Assembly (NCBI RefSeq): GCF_001721685.1
Contig: NZ_CP012502.1
Coordinates: forward strand, 2,232,001 to 2,296,000
Direction: 5' to 3'
Length of the DNA: 64,000 nucleotides
Source of the DNA: Salisediminibacterium beveridgei
Lineage (GTDB): Bacteria; Bacillota; Bacilli; Bacillales; Salisediminibacteriaceae
Both the position numbers and the translations under genes were made by a program. Under the pieces are notes generated by a model that was not told where the DNA came from, ran no database searches, and was given only the letters and a program-made list of their open reading frames with translations. Below are positions 32,738 through 41,480 of the stretch, piece after piece; position 1 is the first letter of the stretch; each line of letters opens with the position of its first letter.

Positions 32738-33295
32738 TTAAAATCCTACTTCATCAGCTGCATGTTCCGCATCCTCTTGACTATGGCCTTCATAGATAAG
32801 TTGATCAATCAACCCACTTCGGGAAAATGAAGTGTACTCCAAATACGCTTCAGCATCTAATACAGCCTGCTCTCGCCAGTCAACGTCAAGATGATCAACA
32901 GCAAAACTTGCATCTTCATTACTGAAACCTTCATACTCCAACTGGTCTATCAAACCTTCTTTCGAAAAGGCCGTGTAATTTATATAAGACTCAGCACTGG
33001 AAATCGCATTTTCCTGAGAAACCGTCAGGTCACTTCCACTGTCTTCATCTTCAACAATTTCTTCTTCGTTATTATCAGACACACTTTCTTCTGCTGCAGC
33101 TTCTTCATTTTCCCCATTGTTATCCTCGTTGTTCTCATCGTTTGCATTGTTATTCCCGTTGTTTTCACTATCTTCTACCTCACCTACGACATTGTTGTCA
33201 TTGTTCTGATCATTGTCATTGTTTACATCCAAATCCCCACAACCAACGAACAACACACTCGCCAACAACAATGATAAACCTAGATTATTTTTCAT
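32738..33295 (-). CDS. Ltp-family lipoprotein with two Ltp repeats
   Basis: This 185-residue lipoprotein (lipobox LFVGCG) has an Asn/Asp/Glu-rich linker of about 75 residues. Two copies of an Ltp-type helix-turn-helix repeat follow: AESYINYTAFSKEGLIDQLE and AEAYLEYTSFSRSGLIDQLI, each ending EGFSNEDASFAVDHL or EGHSQEDAEHAADEV. In Ltp of a streptococcal phage this module blocks phage DNA injection. Many chromosomal copies have unknown roles. The gene is monocistronic with a long upstream non-coding stretch. Confidence 0.85.
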   Translation of the reverse strand: MKNNLGLSLLLASVLFVGCGDLDVNNDNDQNNDNNVVGEVEDSENNGNNNANDENNEDNNGENEEAAAEESVSDNNEEEIVEDEDSGSDLTVSQENAISSAESYINYTAFSKEGLIDQLEYEGFSNEDASFAVDHLDVDWREQAVLDAEAYLEYTSFSRSGLIDQLIYEGHSQEDAEHAADEVGF

Positions 33296-33568
33296 ACCTC
33301 ACTACCCCTTTTCCTGTTTTTCTGTTTCTCCCCGTAAATTATACCACAGATTAGTATAATCTACCTTATTTTCTCAAAAATATGTTTCTATTAACGTGAA
33401 TTGTTGCAACAACAATTCTTTTATACTCATGACTTCTCTTTTTTGACGCACTGACTGCTCTTGAAGAGCACTTACAGTTTCGCCATTTTCAGTACAATAA
33501 TCACTAGAAGTTGCGTAGCCATGATCGCTTATACGTTATCGCTATGTTGAATTTTCGTTCCCAAAACC

Positions 33569-33598
33569 GTACCCTTCATCCTTAAAGGGTACTTTTTT
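33569..33598 (+). terminator. Orphan intrinsic terminator
   Basis: GTACCCTT / AAGGGTAC arms and six T form a good terminator on plus, but no plus-strand gene lies upstream within 1 kb. It may end a small RNA. Confidence 0.65.
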
Positions 33599-33848
33599 AT
33601 ACTGACTTGAAAAGTTTACTTTCAATGAAAGATTCAAGCAGCAGATGAATGACTATTGTCTTCTTTTCACGTCAAAGGGTTTACAAATTCACGCAGTGTA
33701 GTAACATTAATAACGTTAAATACTTATTTAACACTTTTAATTTAAAAAGGAGTGTGAAGTGCCATCCTATTATTTTTGTCATTTAATAAGGTCGTCTGTT
33801 CATCACCTTAAGACAAAACCCAAAAATAAATTCAGTAAAGAAAACCTG

Positions 33849-33933
33849 GCTTCTCGCCCAGCTTAAATGGCGAAAGCCTTCGTTGCACTTATACTTCAAT
33901 CCTTTAGGGAACGTAAACATTCCTAAGAAGTAT
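33849..33933 (+). repeat. Degenerate intergenic repeat, copy B
   Basis: This is the partner of 26842-26923. Its first part folds into a stem GGCTTCTCGCC / GGCGAAAGCC (33848-33878). It ends about 40 bases before the GDPD lipoprotein start codon, so it lies in that gene's leader. Confidence 0.45.
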
Positions 33934-33974
33934 AAAAAAACAGACAATATTCATGACAAAAGGAGCCGATCAAC

Positions 33975-34979
33975 GTGAAAAAACAGTATGTATTATCTAT
34001 CATCCTGCTCGCAGGAATCCTCTCAGGCTGCGGCAATGACAACAACGACAATGAGAACAACCTGAACAGTCAAAATGACGACAACCAGGAACCCGCCGAG
34101 GTTAATGCAGATGACACGGACAATAACGATGCCACAGAAGCTGGAGACCAAGAGGATGTGAAAATCATTGCCCACCGCGGTGCCAGTGGTCATGCACCCG
34201 AGTCAACAACCTATGCCATTGATCAAGCCATCGAGATGAATGCCGATTGGATTGAACTCGATATTCAGATCACCGAAGATGGCCATCTCGTCGCCTTTCA
34301 TGACGACGAAATCAGCCGTACATCAGATGGAGAAGGCGAAATTGGCGATTATACCCTCGCCGAATTACAAGAACTCGATAGCGGATCCTGGTTCAATGAA
34401 GAATATCCGGATAAAGCCGATGCCGCATTCGCAGGTGCAGAGATTCTCACACTTGAAGAAATCTTTGACACATACGGTTCGGAAGTGAACTATTACATCG
34501 AAACGAAATCGACTTATCTTAACGAGGACATGGAAGAACCAATGGTTGAGATGGTTGAAAATTTCGGTTACGAAGAGAACGTGATTATTCAGTCCTTTCA
34601 TCAGGACAGCCTTGAAACCATTTCGGAATTAAATGACGAGCTGACCCTCGTTCAGCTTCTGTGGTGGGAAGTAGATGAAGAAACCGGTGAACTGAATGAG
34701 TGGCTCGATATCACACCGGCACCGAATGATATGACTGATGAAGATTTCGAAACGATTGGCGACTATGCCGATGGTTTAGGGATGCACCTCGACTATTATG
34801 ATGGCACAGAAGTCATTGACGAAGCCTTCGTTCAAACCATGAGAGATCATGATTTCATGGTTCACGTCTATACGATCAATGACGAAGAGGATATGGAACG
34901 TCTCATTGACTGGGGTGTGACCGGTCTCTTCACCGACTTCCCGGACCGCCTCGACAATGTCCTGCAAAATCTGAACTAA
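33975..34979 (+). CDS. Glycerophosphodiester phosphodiesterase lipoprotein
   Basis: This 334-residue protein starts with a GTG (AAAAGGAG 7 bases upstream). It has a lipobox LSGCGN, an Asn/Asp-rich linker and a GDPD TIM-barrel: IIAHRGASGHAPESTTYA with catalytic His-Arg and Glu, WIELDIQITEDGHLVAFHDD for metal binding, and YYIETK. It hydrolyses glycerophosphodiesters such as phospholipid or teichoic-acid breakdown products, outside the membrane. Very acidic. Its linker resembles those of the NupN and Ltp lipoproteins. Confidence 0.93.
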   Translation: MKKQYVLSIILLAGILSGCGNDNNDNENNLNSQNDDNQEPAEVNADDTDNNDATEAGDQEDVKIIAHRGASGHAPESTTYAIDQAIEMNADWIELDIQITEDGHLVAFHDDEISRTSDGEGEIGDYTLAELQELDSGSWFNEEYPDKADAAFAGAEILTLEEIFDTYGSEVNYYIETKSTYLNEDMEEPMVEMVENFGYEENVIIQSFHQDSLETISELNDELTLVQLLWWEVDEETGELNEWLDITPAPNDMTDEDFETIGDYADGLGMHLDYYDGTEVIDEAFVQTMRDHDFMVHVYTINDEEDMERLIDWGVTGLFTDFPDRLDNVLQNLN

Positions 34980-34995
34980 CAACTGCCAATAAATA

Positions 34996-35031
34996 AAGGC
35001 CCTTTGCTATTCTGTTTAGCAAAGGGCCTTC
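34996..35031. terminator. Bidirectional terminator between GDPD and alarmone synthetase genes
   Basis: Arms 34996-35009 and 35017-35030 (AAGGCCCTTTGCTA / TAGCAAAGGGCCTT) form a 14-bp stem, followed by TTCTTC on plus. Confidence 0.8.
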
Positions 35032-35044
35032 TTCATGTAATGAT

Positions 35045-35776
35045 TCAGTTATCACGTTGCTCGGTACCCAACAACCGCTTCAGCATCTCCTCCGGCAGAT
35101 CAAAGGGGTCCTCTTCTTTCGTCGCTGGGGGCGGATCTTCTTTTCGAAGTTCCTGGTGAATCCGTTCCATCTTTTTATCCAGTGCCATCACCGCTTTCGC
35201 AGCGCTTGTCAGCTCTTCGATCAAGTCCGCCGGGGCTTCTTTTTCATACTTGTAATAGATTTTATGTTCCAGACTTGCCCAAAAATCCATGGCAATCGTG
35301 CGGATCTGCAGTTCCACATACGGATACTCCACCCGGTCGGACATAAACACCGGTACCCGGACGATGAGATGGAGACTCTGATAGCCGTTTGGCTTCGGCT
35401 GTTGGATATAATCCTTCTCTTCGACGAGTTCAATATCCTGCTGACTCAAAAGCATGTTTCGGATCTCATAGATATCGGAACGAAATGAGCAAGTGATCCG
35501 AATCCCGGCAATGTCCTTGATCGCTTCGCGGATAACGGGTGTTTTGAAACCAAGGTCTTTTCGCCGCACCTTTTGAATGATGCTCTCCGGTGTCTTCAAT
35601 CTCGATTTCGTATGTTCAATCGGATTGTAATCGTGCGCAATCGCAAACTCTTCTTTTAAAATCTCCACTTTCGTCATCATTTCGTCCAGGGCAAAACGGT
35701 AAGACATCAGGAACTTCGTCATCTTTTTACGAACTGCCTGCAGTTCACCCAATTCGATCGATGGCATTTCTGTCAT
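35045..35776 (-). CDS. Small alarmone synthetase (RelP/RelQ-type (p)ppGpp synthetase)
   Basis: This protein of about 243 residues is a stand-alone RelA/SpoT synthetase domain without hydrolase. Motifs include HDYNPIEHTKSRLKTPESI, DIAGIRITCSF, NGYQSLHLIVRVPV and VELQIRTIAMDFWASLEHKI. It makes (p)ppGpp in response to cell-envelope or other stress. The C-terminal acidic tail (EEDPFDLPEEMLKRLL) is longer than usual. I start at 35776 (AGGAG about 10 bases upstream); the open frame to 35917 would overlap the FAD oxidoreductase gene. A relic of a second copy lies at 32549-32636. Confidence 0.88.
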   Translation of the reverse strand: MTEMPSIELGELQAVRKKMTKFLMSYRFALDEMMTKVEILKEEFAIAHDYNPIEHTKSRLKTPESIIQKVRRKDLGFKTPVIREAIKDIAGIRITCSFRSDIYEIRNMLLSQQDIELVEEKDYIQQPKPNGYQSLHLIVRVPVFMSDRVEYPYVELQIRTIAMDFWASLEHKIYYKYEKEAPADLIEELTSAAKAVMALDKKMERIHQELRKEDPPPATKEEDPFDLPEEMLKRLLGTEQRDN

Positions 35777-35867
35777 CAGCACCCAACTCCTATCGCAAAT
35801 CTTTTTCTCCTCTTGTTCTATACGAACGAATGGACCAAAAGGATTCGACACGTTGGCTTGATTCACG

Positions 35868-36965
35868 TCACGATTTGAGGACAGGCGCGAGCAACGTCTC
35901 ACTGACATACCGGGCAATCGCCGGTGCTGCTGTCACGCCAGGTGAATCGATCCCGGCAACATGAATGAAATTGTCACATTCCTTCGACCGGGCAATATAG
36001 AAATCGTCTTGCTCGTGAAGTGATGAACGTACACCTGCATACTTATTTACTACATGCTCATATGGCGGTTGAATAAAACGCTCAATCTCCTGTTTGATCA
36101 ACCGTTCCCCTTCTACCGTCATACCCGCCTGATCTGTACGATGGATCTCTGTACTGGTTGGCCCGAGTCGTGTTGTACCATCGGGCTGAGGTATGACCAG
36201 TACACCTTTCGTCTCATGGGTCGGGATCGGATAGAGAATATGTTGAAACCAATCTTTCGCATGTCTCCCTAAAACCAAGTATTCGCCTTTGACTGCACGA
36301 CTTCGGTAGGGGACATGATGTTCCACCATCGAAGCGATTGTTTCGCTGGCGAGTCCGGCTGCATTCACCAGGAACGTGGTCTGAAACTGTCCTCCATCCT
36401 CTGTATAAACGGTAAAGCCATCGTTCCCTGTCTCAATAGCGGTAACACCGGATCGTCTCCGTATTTCCGCTCCTCTGTTAACTGCCTCTTTGGCAACAGC
36501 CTTCGTCAAGGCTGTCGTATCTGCACTGAATGCTGAAGGTAACAAAAGGCCAGATCTGATATGCGGACGAAGTCCAGGCTCTCTTTTGCGGATCTCTTTT
36601 TGACTCAGACGTTCAAAAGCTGTAATCCCATCTGCTTTCGCCTCAGCAATGATACGCTCCAGCATTGCTTCTTCGTCCACATTTCCAGCTAATAAAAGCC
36701 CACCATTTTGAAAGACCGGAATGTGCCATTTTGGTGCCATTTCCTGATAAGCCCGGTTGCCCTCCCAAGCCAGTTGAGCCTTTAAAACTCCTTTTTTCTT
36801 AGGGACCATAACAGGAGAGTGCACTAACGCGCTGTTATGAATCGTTTGCACCTGTGACAATTCCCCTTCTTTCTCAACCAACAATACATCTTTGTGCTGC
36901 TTTGCAAGTTCCATCGCAATATACGTCCCGACTATGCCGCCACCTATGACTGTGATCCGGTACAT
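35868..36965 (-). CDS. FAD-dependent oxidoreductase, L-2-hydroxyglutarate oxidase-like
   Basis: This 365-residue DAO-fold enzyme has the FAD-binding ITVIGGGIVGTYIAMELAK and the acidic end VLLVEKEGEL, plus FLVNAAGLASETIAS. NSALVHSPVMVPKKKG and VIPQPDGTTRLGPTS resemble LhgO-type L-2-hydroxyglutarate dehydrogenases, while glycerol-3-phosphate dehydrogenase-like enzymes are the alternative. AGGAGG lies about 9 bases before the ATG. The substrate is therefore only suggested. It stands alone between the alarmone synthetase and a 450-base non-coding stretch. Confidence 0.75.
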   Translation of the reverse strand: MYRITVIGGGIVGTYIAMELAKQHKDVLLVEKEGELSQVQTIHNSALVHSPVMVPKKKGVLKAQLAWEGNRAYQEMAPKWHIPVFQNGGLLLAGNVDEEAMLERIIAEAKADGITAFERLSQKEIRKREPGLRPHIRSGLLLPSAFSADTTALTKAVAKEAVNRGAEIRRRSGVTAIETGNDGFTVYTEDGGQFQTTFLVNAAGLASETIASMVEHHVPYRSRAVKGEYLVLGRHAKDWFQHILYPIPTHETKGVLVIPQPDGTTRLGPTSTEIHRTDQAGMTVEGERLIKQEIERFIQPPYEHVVNKYAGVRSSLHEQDDFYIARSKECDNFIHVAGIDSPGVTAAPAIARYVSETLLAPVLKS

Positions 36966-37415
36966 ACCCCAACCTCCTCATCGTAATTGATGCCATTATC
37001 ACTTCTGTTAACTCTGTCTGCACTCCGTTTTTCACTGCAAGTATAGTGTATAACTGTCCACCTGCATGATTCAAAGAATATGCTCATTTGTTCACGTGAG
37101 GGGAAAAGCATTAAAAAGGTCCAGATGATCAATTCTTATCTGGACCCCATTCGCTTTTGATAAGCATTCCGTTATTCCTCTTTGCTCAGGATGCGGCTTC
37201 ATAGAACTGCTCGCGAATCTACTGCTATACATCCAGTACCGGTAAAAGTACGCGATCCAGCCGGTTCGCTTCAATCAACCCGAATAACATCACGAAAACA
37301 CCTAACTATCTGATGATAATTTGCCGATTCAGTAACGCATTCATCATTTTCATATCAGCCTTGCTTTCCTCTGTGTGCGAATGTATCAGCACTTTCATCT
37401 ACATAATGAACACGC
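36966..37415. other. Intergenic region with possible gene remnant
   Basis: No intact gene. A minus-strand terminator lies at 37113-37146. Between it and 37320 the minus strand reads a short frame MLFGLIEANRLDRVLLPVLD then stop, which looks like a piece of a real protein but I cannot identify it. The terminator may have belonged to that lost gene or to a small RNA. Confidence 0.4.
37113..37146 (-). terminator. Intrinsic terminator without an intact upstream gene
   Basis: GGTCCAGAT / ATCTGGACC arms with five T on the minus strand. The nearest minus-strand gene ends 270 bases upstream. Confidence 0.6.
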
Positions 37416-38390
37416 TCACTCAGGGGCCTGAGGATCATCTTCCGTACGTTCGTGCAACATCCCGAGTTGCTGCAGCTTTTTATACCGTTCCACTGCGAGA
37501 ATCCCCTGCCAGGAACGTCTCGCACTGGCAAAGGCTTCGGGAAACTGGCCCCATTGCCAATTGATATCCCAGATACCTTTGTCCAAACGGGTGTCCTGCC
37601 AATACTGAATCTGCCTTTCCACCAGTTTCTGATCAAAACCCAGTTCGTCAGCATCACGCCATGTATGCACAAAGTCCAGCGGCAGTGACTGATAGCCTTC
37701 GCCCCAATTGTCAGGATTCGTTTCAACAGCCTGATAAATCAAGGCGTGCAAGTGACTTTGACACTGACTGAACGAGAAACCTGTCTCCTCTTCAATCGCC
37801 GGAAAATGATGCTTCACAAGCCATAACGCATACTGAAAATTACTCAATTCATGAAAATCCATGTCCTCCGAAAGCATCAGCCGCTTGATGGCCTTTCGCA
37901 TGGTCAGCATCCCCGCCTCAAAAGCTCCGGGAGCGGCATCAGCCCAGTGCATGCAATACGCAGCCAGTTCCACACCCGGGTTGAACTGCCAAACATCCTG
38001 CGCCCCTTCACTCCATGTCCACCACGGCGCACGGGGATAGTCATTCATCTCCGGGATCGTCGTCGCCCACATTCCGGTCGCTCTGTCCTGAGTCTCAATC
38101 AAATACCGGACCAGATGCTGTACAGTGAGCATGTCACATGTGGCATCCAGTTCCAACAGGATTCTGGCTGCAGTCCAGCTCCCGATTGCGGTGGAACCCG
38201 GGTAGGTGAAATCCGGCTCAATTCCGAAACCGAACCCCCCATCCTTGTTTTGATAGACGCCCAGGGCTGCATACACATCTTCAACCGGCCCTTTTTCAAA
38301 CAAGAAGCGGTACCTGGCCAGTTCAAGAGGCCGTGCATAAATAAACAACCATTCTCTCGCATCCCTTGGGTGCAGTGTGAATCCGCTCAT
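37416..38390 (-). CDS. Alpha-toroid (terpenoid-cyclase/prenyltransferase-fold) protein, unknown
   Basis: This protein of about 324 residues contains repeats of the alpha-alpha toroid class: VYAALGVYQNKDGGFGFGIEPD and YLIETQDRATGMWATTIPE, with QW/GGFG-like motifs. It resembles squalene-cyclase or prenyltransferase-type folds but has no DXDD/DCTAE-type catalytic motif that I can see. The ATG at 38390 has GGAGG 8 bases upstream. It lies 14 bases after an unknown 371-residue gene and is co-transcribed with it. A binding or scaffolding role is as likely as catalysis. Confidence 0.65.
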   Translation of the reverse strand: MSGFTLHPRDAREWLFIYARPLELARYRFLFEKGPVEDVYAALGVYQNKDGGFGFGIEPDFTYPGSTAIGSWTAARILLELDATCDMLTVQHLVRYLIETQDRATGMWATTIPEMNDYPRAPWWTWSEGAQDVWQFNPGVELAAYCMHWADAAPGAFEAGMLTMRKAIKRLMLSEDMDFHELSNFQYALWLVKHHFPAIEEETGFSFSQCQSHLHALIYQAVETNPDNWGEGYQSLPLDFVHTWRDADELGFDQKLVERQIQYWQDTRLDKGIWDINWQWGQFPEAFASARRSWQGILAVERYKKLQQLGMLHERTEDDPQAPE

Positions 38391-38404
38391 GTCATCAGCC
38401 TCCT

Positions 38405-39520
38405 TCAAGAAGTTTGAGCATCGTTTTGAGCACTTTCTTTTACTCTGCGCCAAGCTGACGTGGAGTGAAGTGTCTCCAGATCAATCACCTGCTTATACTC
38501 ATATGTCGCAGGCCATTGACGAAATACCGATTTCTCCTGAAACATCAATTTTGTAAATAACGAATCAGGTACCGCGCACCAGCCACCTTCAGGCAAAAGC
38601 ATCAGTGTGACTTTGCTGCCTTGTCGTTCAACAATATATTTTCCTTCAATCGTACCCATTTCCGGCTTGGCCCGGATACTGAACAAACCGGAAACAGAAT
38701 GATTATCCTGTATCGTTCGAATATCCGGAATGCCTTCGGAAAATATCACTTCTAACGGATGATCGTCAGTTATCGCCTCCATCCGCTGTAAAGCCGAGTT
38801 TTCAGAGAAAGTATATTTGACTTCAGCTGTTTCTGCCACACCATTTTCCTCGACCGGCAACCGTTTTAGTGTTTCTTCGAATGAAGGCGCAAACTCGACG
38901 ATCTGACAATCATCACTGTAGCGGGCATAATAGCGCCACTGCATGTCTTTTGGAACAGGATAAGGAAACGGATCCATCTGATATTCCTGGTCATCGATTT
39001 TAACGGACGCCTCAGTGCCTCTTTTTCTGACGAAGTCAAACTGATAGAGAAAGAATACAGGCAAATACGTTGGATTCAATGAAGAAGAGCCGACAGGGGC
39101 AAGAAGGGATACACCCTTGGAAGATTTCGTTGAATGCTCCTGAATCTTCACCTGAACGTGTCGACCATACTTATCGAGAAAAGAGAAACTCAGCCTCAGC
39201 CGGTCCTGTTCCCGGAAAAAGGCAACATTCTTAATCGTCGTGGTGATGCGTTCACACAAGCCCTTTCCTGTCACATCAAAGCTTTGTTCATTTTCCAAAA
39301 CCAGCTGTGGCTCATCATACACATCCACATACCCATCGAGCCGATATGCAATGACCCGGTATCCGGTGATTCCATCTTTTTGTTTGATCCATTGCGGTTC
39401 CAGTCCCATATAATACTGATCCGGATCTTTTTCAATATTCACCAGTGCAAGTTTCCGGATTTCGGTATAACGGAACCCGAAAAGAATCACAGCCGTTTGC
39501 CTTTTCTCTTGAACAGACAT
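38405..39520 (-). CDS. Unknown protein, first gene of a two-gene operon
   Basis: This 371-residue protein has no signal peptide or transmembrane helix. It is rich in beta-like stretches (WIKQKDGITGYRVIAYRLDGYVDVYDE, SFSFLDKYGRHVQVKIQEH) and could be a lipocalin-like or beta-barrel protein. I do not recognise a family. It stands 14 bases upstream of the alpha-toroid gene with a shared promoter, and a strong terminator separates it from the arr-like operon upstream. A joint role with the toroid protein is inferred from the spacing. Confidence 0.6.
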   Translation of the reverse strand: MSVQEKRQTAVILFGFRYTEIRKLALVNIEKDPDQYYMGLEPQWIKQKDGITGYRVIAYRLDGYVDVYDEPQLVLENEQSFDVTGKGLCERITTTIKNVAFFREQDRLRLSFSFLDKYGRHVQVKIQEHSTKSSKGVSLLAPVGSSSLNPTYLPVFFLYQFDFVRKRGTEASVKIDDQEYQMDPFPYPVPKDMQWRYYARYSDDCQIVEFAPSFEETLKRLPVEENGVAETAEVKYTFSENSALQRMEAITDDHPLEVIFSEGIPDIRTIQDNHSVSGLFSIRAKPEMGTIEGKYIVERQGSKVTLMLLPEGGWCAVPDSLFTKLMFQEKSVFRQWPATYEYKQVIDLETLHSTSAWRRVKESAQNDAQTS

Positions 39521-39601
39521 GATCGTTCCTCCCTAATGTTCAATAAAAGTTTGTTACCTGCAGTATATCACTGAGGGATCTCCAAGTTGACATAAAAGCA
39601 G

Positions 39602-39630
39602 AAAAAGAGCCCGCCTCAGCGGACTCTTTT
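39602..39630. terminator. Terminator of the Arr-like operon
   Basis: AAAAGAGTCCGC / GCGGGCTCTTTTTC arms on the minus strand, ending with a T-run 12 bases after the arrC-like stop. Confidence 0.75.
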
Positions 39631-39642
39631 GAAAACCTTGAT

Positions 39643-40806
39643 TTATACAGCTTCATTCTTTTCCATTAATGACAGTTCATCTTCTTCATGGTGACCTGGT
39701 GTTTCATCAAGGGTAAGGAATTTCACGCCAATCAGGTAAAGCAGAACCGATCCGGCCATACCTCCAAGGAAAATGAACCATTCCGTTGGTGTTGTTGAAT
39801 ATGTGGCAACTTCAATCATTGTCGTATATGGCTGAACGAGCTGCCCTGCAATGATTGTCACATATTTATCCATGAACATCCCGATGATCACAAAGGCTGA
39901 AGCCGTCATCACCATTGCAGGCTTTCTTGAAGCAATGAGCATCACAAGAGGAATGACGAGTCCCAGTGCAATGGCTCCTCCCCAGTACATCAACGCATAT
40001 TGACCGCTGAAAAGAAGTTCATAATCAATTGACCCGGTATAGAAAAGTGAAATCAAACGCCATGCGTTAAATCCAAGAGCCACAACAATTCCAGCCCCTA
40101 AAATTTTCGTTAACCCATTCAGGTTATTGAGAACGAGCATTTCGCGTTTTTCACCACTCGCTTTAGCTGTGAAGTAGGAGACAATGATCAATAACGCGAG
40201 TCCGGAAACGGCAGCCGATAAGACGAAGAATACGCTTGTCGCATCTCCGAACCAGAGTGGACGCTGTACAGTGACCGCAAAGATACCACCCAGGATACTT
40301 GTTGCGGCAATTGCAGCTGCGAGCGTGAAATAAGACATGTAATGCATCAGCTTCTCGTTTTTAAGATGCATGGAAACAAATTCAACAAGAAGCAATACTA
40401 CGTAAACAGCATAGACAGCACCCATCCACCACATTGGAGCTTGAAGATTTGGATTGAGGATAAACTGGTATACACGGTCCAACCGTCCAAGTTCAAGTGA
40501 CAGGACCACTAAAGCAGGAATCACGACGACAATCGCTAAGAAAATCGCCCGCTTACTTAAAAACATATAGCTCTTTGCTCCAAGCAGGTGCGCTGCCGAA
40601 GCAAACATACACATACCACTCGCCATCAGGGCGAGGAATACATAGGCCACGATTAACAAGTTCCAAGGTACTTCATCCGATGAACCGAAAACCACCTGGC
40701 CTTGTATTAGTGTATTGACTGCACCGAACAGTCCGATCCCGAGAACAATCAATATTCCGACCAGTGCCGCTAATGTGACTGGTTTTATTTTTCTTTGAGC
40801 AGACAT
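39643..40806 (-). CDS. arrC: NrfD/PsrC-type membrane quinol-oxidising subunit (ArrC-like)
   Basis: This 387-residue protein has about eight to ten hydrophobic helices with NrfD-type features: FVSMHLKNEKLMHYMSYFTLAAA, PLWFGDATSVFFVLSAAVSG, and FVIIGMFMDKYVTIIAGQLVQP. NrfD/PsrC subunits anchor molybdopterin reductases and take electrons from the menaquinone pool. It is the last gene of an operon with catalytic, iron-sulfur and chaperone genes. The name ArrC follows from the ArrA-like catalytic subunit. Confidence 0.85.
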   Translation of the reverse strand: MSAQRKIKPVTLAALVGILIVLGIGLFGAVNTLIQGQVVFGSSDEVPWNLLIVAYVFLALMASGMCMFASAAHLLGAKSYMFLSKRAIFLAIVVVIPALVVLSLELGRLDRVYQFILNPNLQAPMWWMGAVYAVYVVLLLVEFVSMHLKNEKLMHYMSYFTLAAAIAATSILGGIFAVTVQRPLWFGDATSVFFVLSAAVSGLALLIIVSYFTAKASGEKREMLVLNNLNGLTKILGAGIVVALGFNAWRLISLFYTGSIDYELLFSGQYALMYWGGAIALGLVIPLVMLIASRKPAMVMTASAFVIIGMFMDKYVTIIAGQLVQPYTTMIEVATYSTTPTEWFIFLGGMAGSVLLYLIGVKFLTLDETPGHHEEDELSLMEKNEAV

Positions 40807-40832
40807 ATTGCTTTCCCTCCTTTTGTTTTGGG

Positions 40833-41456
40833 TTACGTCTGGTGTTCAAACTGACGCGCTTCCCATTCGATCACTTCTTCTGTGAATCGGGCCAGTTTTA
40901 CATAAAACGGCTCATTCGCATTTTCTCTGATCTTTTTTGTGAATTTATAAACCCATGGCATCAGAAATTCACCGATAAACCGCTGCATGAGTTCCAAGTA
41001 TTTGAGCTCACCGGTTTCAACATACTTGAAATACAGAAAATACAGGAATTCAAATTCAACGGTGATATGATCTGCCGGCTGATGAAACACATTCAGCTTT
41101 TCAACACCTGAATTTCCGTAAAATTTTTCAACGGCCTTTGTGGAATCCCCCATCAACCGTCGCCCTTCATCGAGATAAACCGATCCGTAAGGCGGAGCCT
41201 TCATGTCAAAAGGACCAACAAAAAGCTTTGCATAGTCAATGACCAGTTTGTTTTCGTTTGATGTCAACGGATACTTTTCCAGTTCGTTTGCCAAATCTTC
41301 AGCCTTCAAAGCCAGTGCAGGATGAAGTTCTTCCAGGGCTTCGATCAGATAATCCATGTAGCCAAGGAGATCAGTCCCTGGCTCTTTATACAATTCACTC
41401 ATGACTTTGAAGAGATTTGCTTTATAATGAAACTCCCCTAATTCTGCTGTACTCAT
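40833..41456 (-). CDS. arrD: TorD/DmsD-family assembly chaperone (ArrD-like)
   Basis: This protein of about 207 residues is helical, with KLFVGPFDMKAPPYGSVYLDEGRRLMG matching the TorD motif and DHITVEFEFLYFLYF later. Such chaperones bind the signal region of the catalytic subunit until the molybdenum cofactor is inserted. ATG at 41456 has GAGGGGTGA upstream with about 9-base spacing. It lies between the iron-sulfur subunit and the membrane subunit, 7 bases after the former. Confidence 0.88.
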   Translation of the reverse strand: MSTAELGEFHYKANLFKVMSELYKEPGTDLLGYMDYLIEALEELHPALALKAEDLANELEKYPLTSNENKLVIDYAKLFVGPFDMKAPPYGSVYLDEGRRLMGDSTKAVEKFYGNSGVEKLNVFHQPADHITVEFEFLYFLYFKYVETGELKYLELMQRFIGEFLMPWVYKFTKKIRENANEPFYVKLARFTEEVIEWEARQFEHQT

Positions 41457-41480
41457 GATGATCTCACCCCTCAAAGTCGA

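Larger units (their letters stand above)
33296..33974. other. Long intergenic region, 680 bases
   Basis: No convincing gene is visible. It holds an orphan plus-strand terminator (33569-33598), a repeat copy (33849-33933) and a tiny frame with a GTG start at 33759 that overlaps the repeat and encodes about 35 residues. That frame has AAGGAGTG before it but no recognisable product. The sequence is AT-rich. Confidence 0.5.

Noticed and set aside
32738..33295. Prophage signalled by the Ltp lipoprotein
   Set aside because: No integrase, portal, capsid or lysis genes lie anywhere in the window.
33759..33866. GTG-started frame of about 35 residues
   Set aside because: It has a ribosome-binding-like AAGGAGTG but overlaps the repeat, and its sequence is not like any known peptide.
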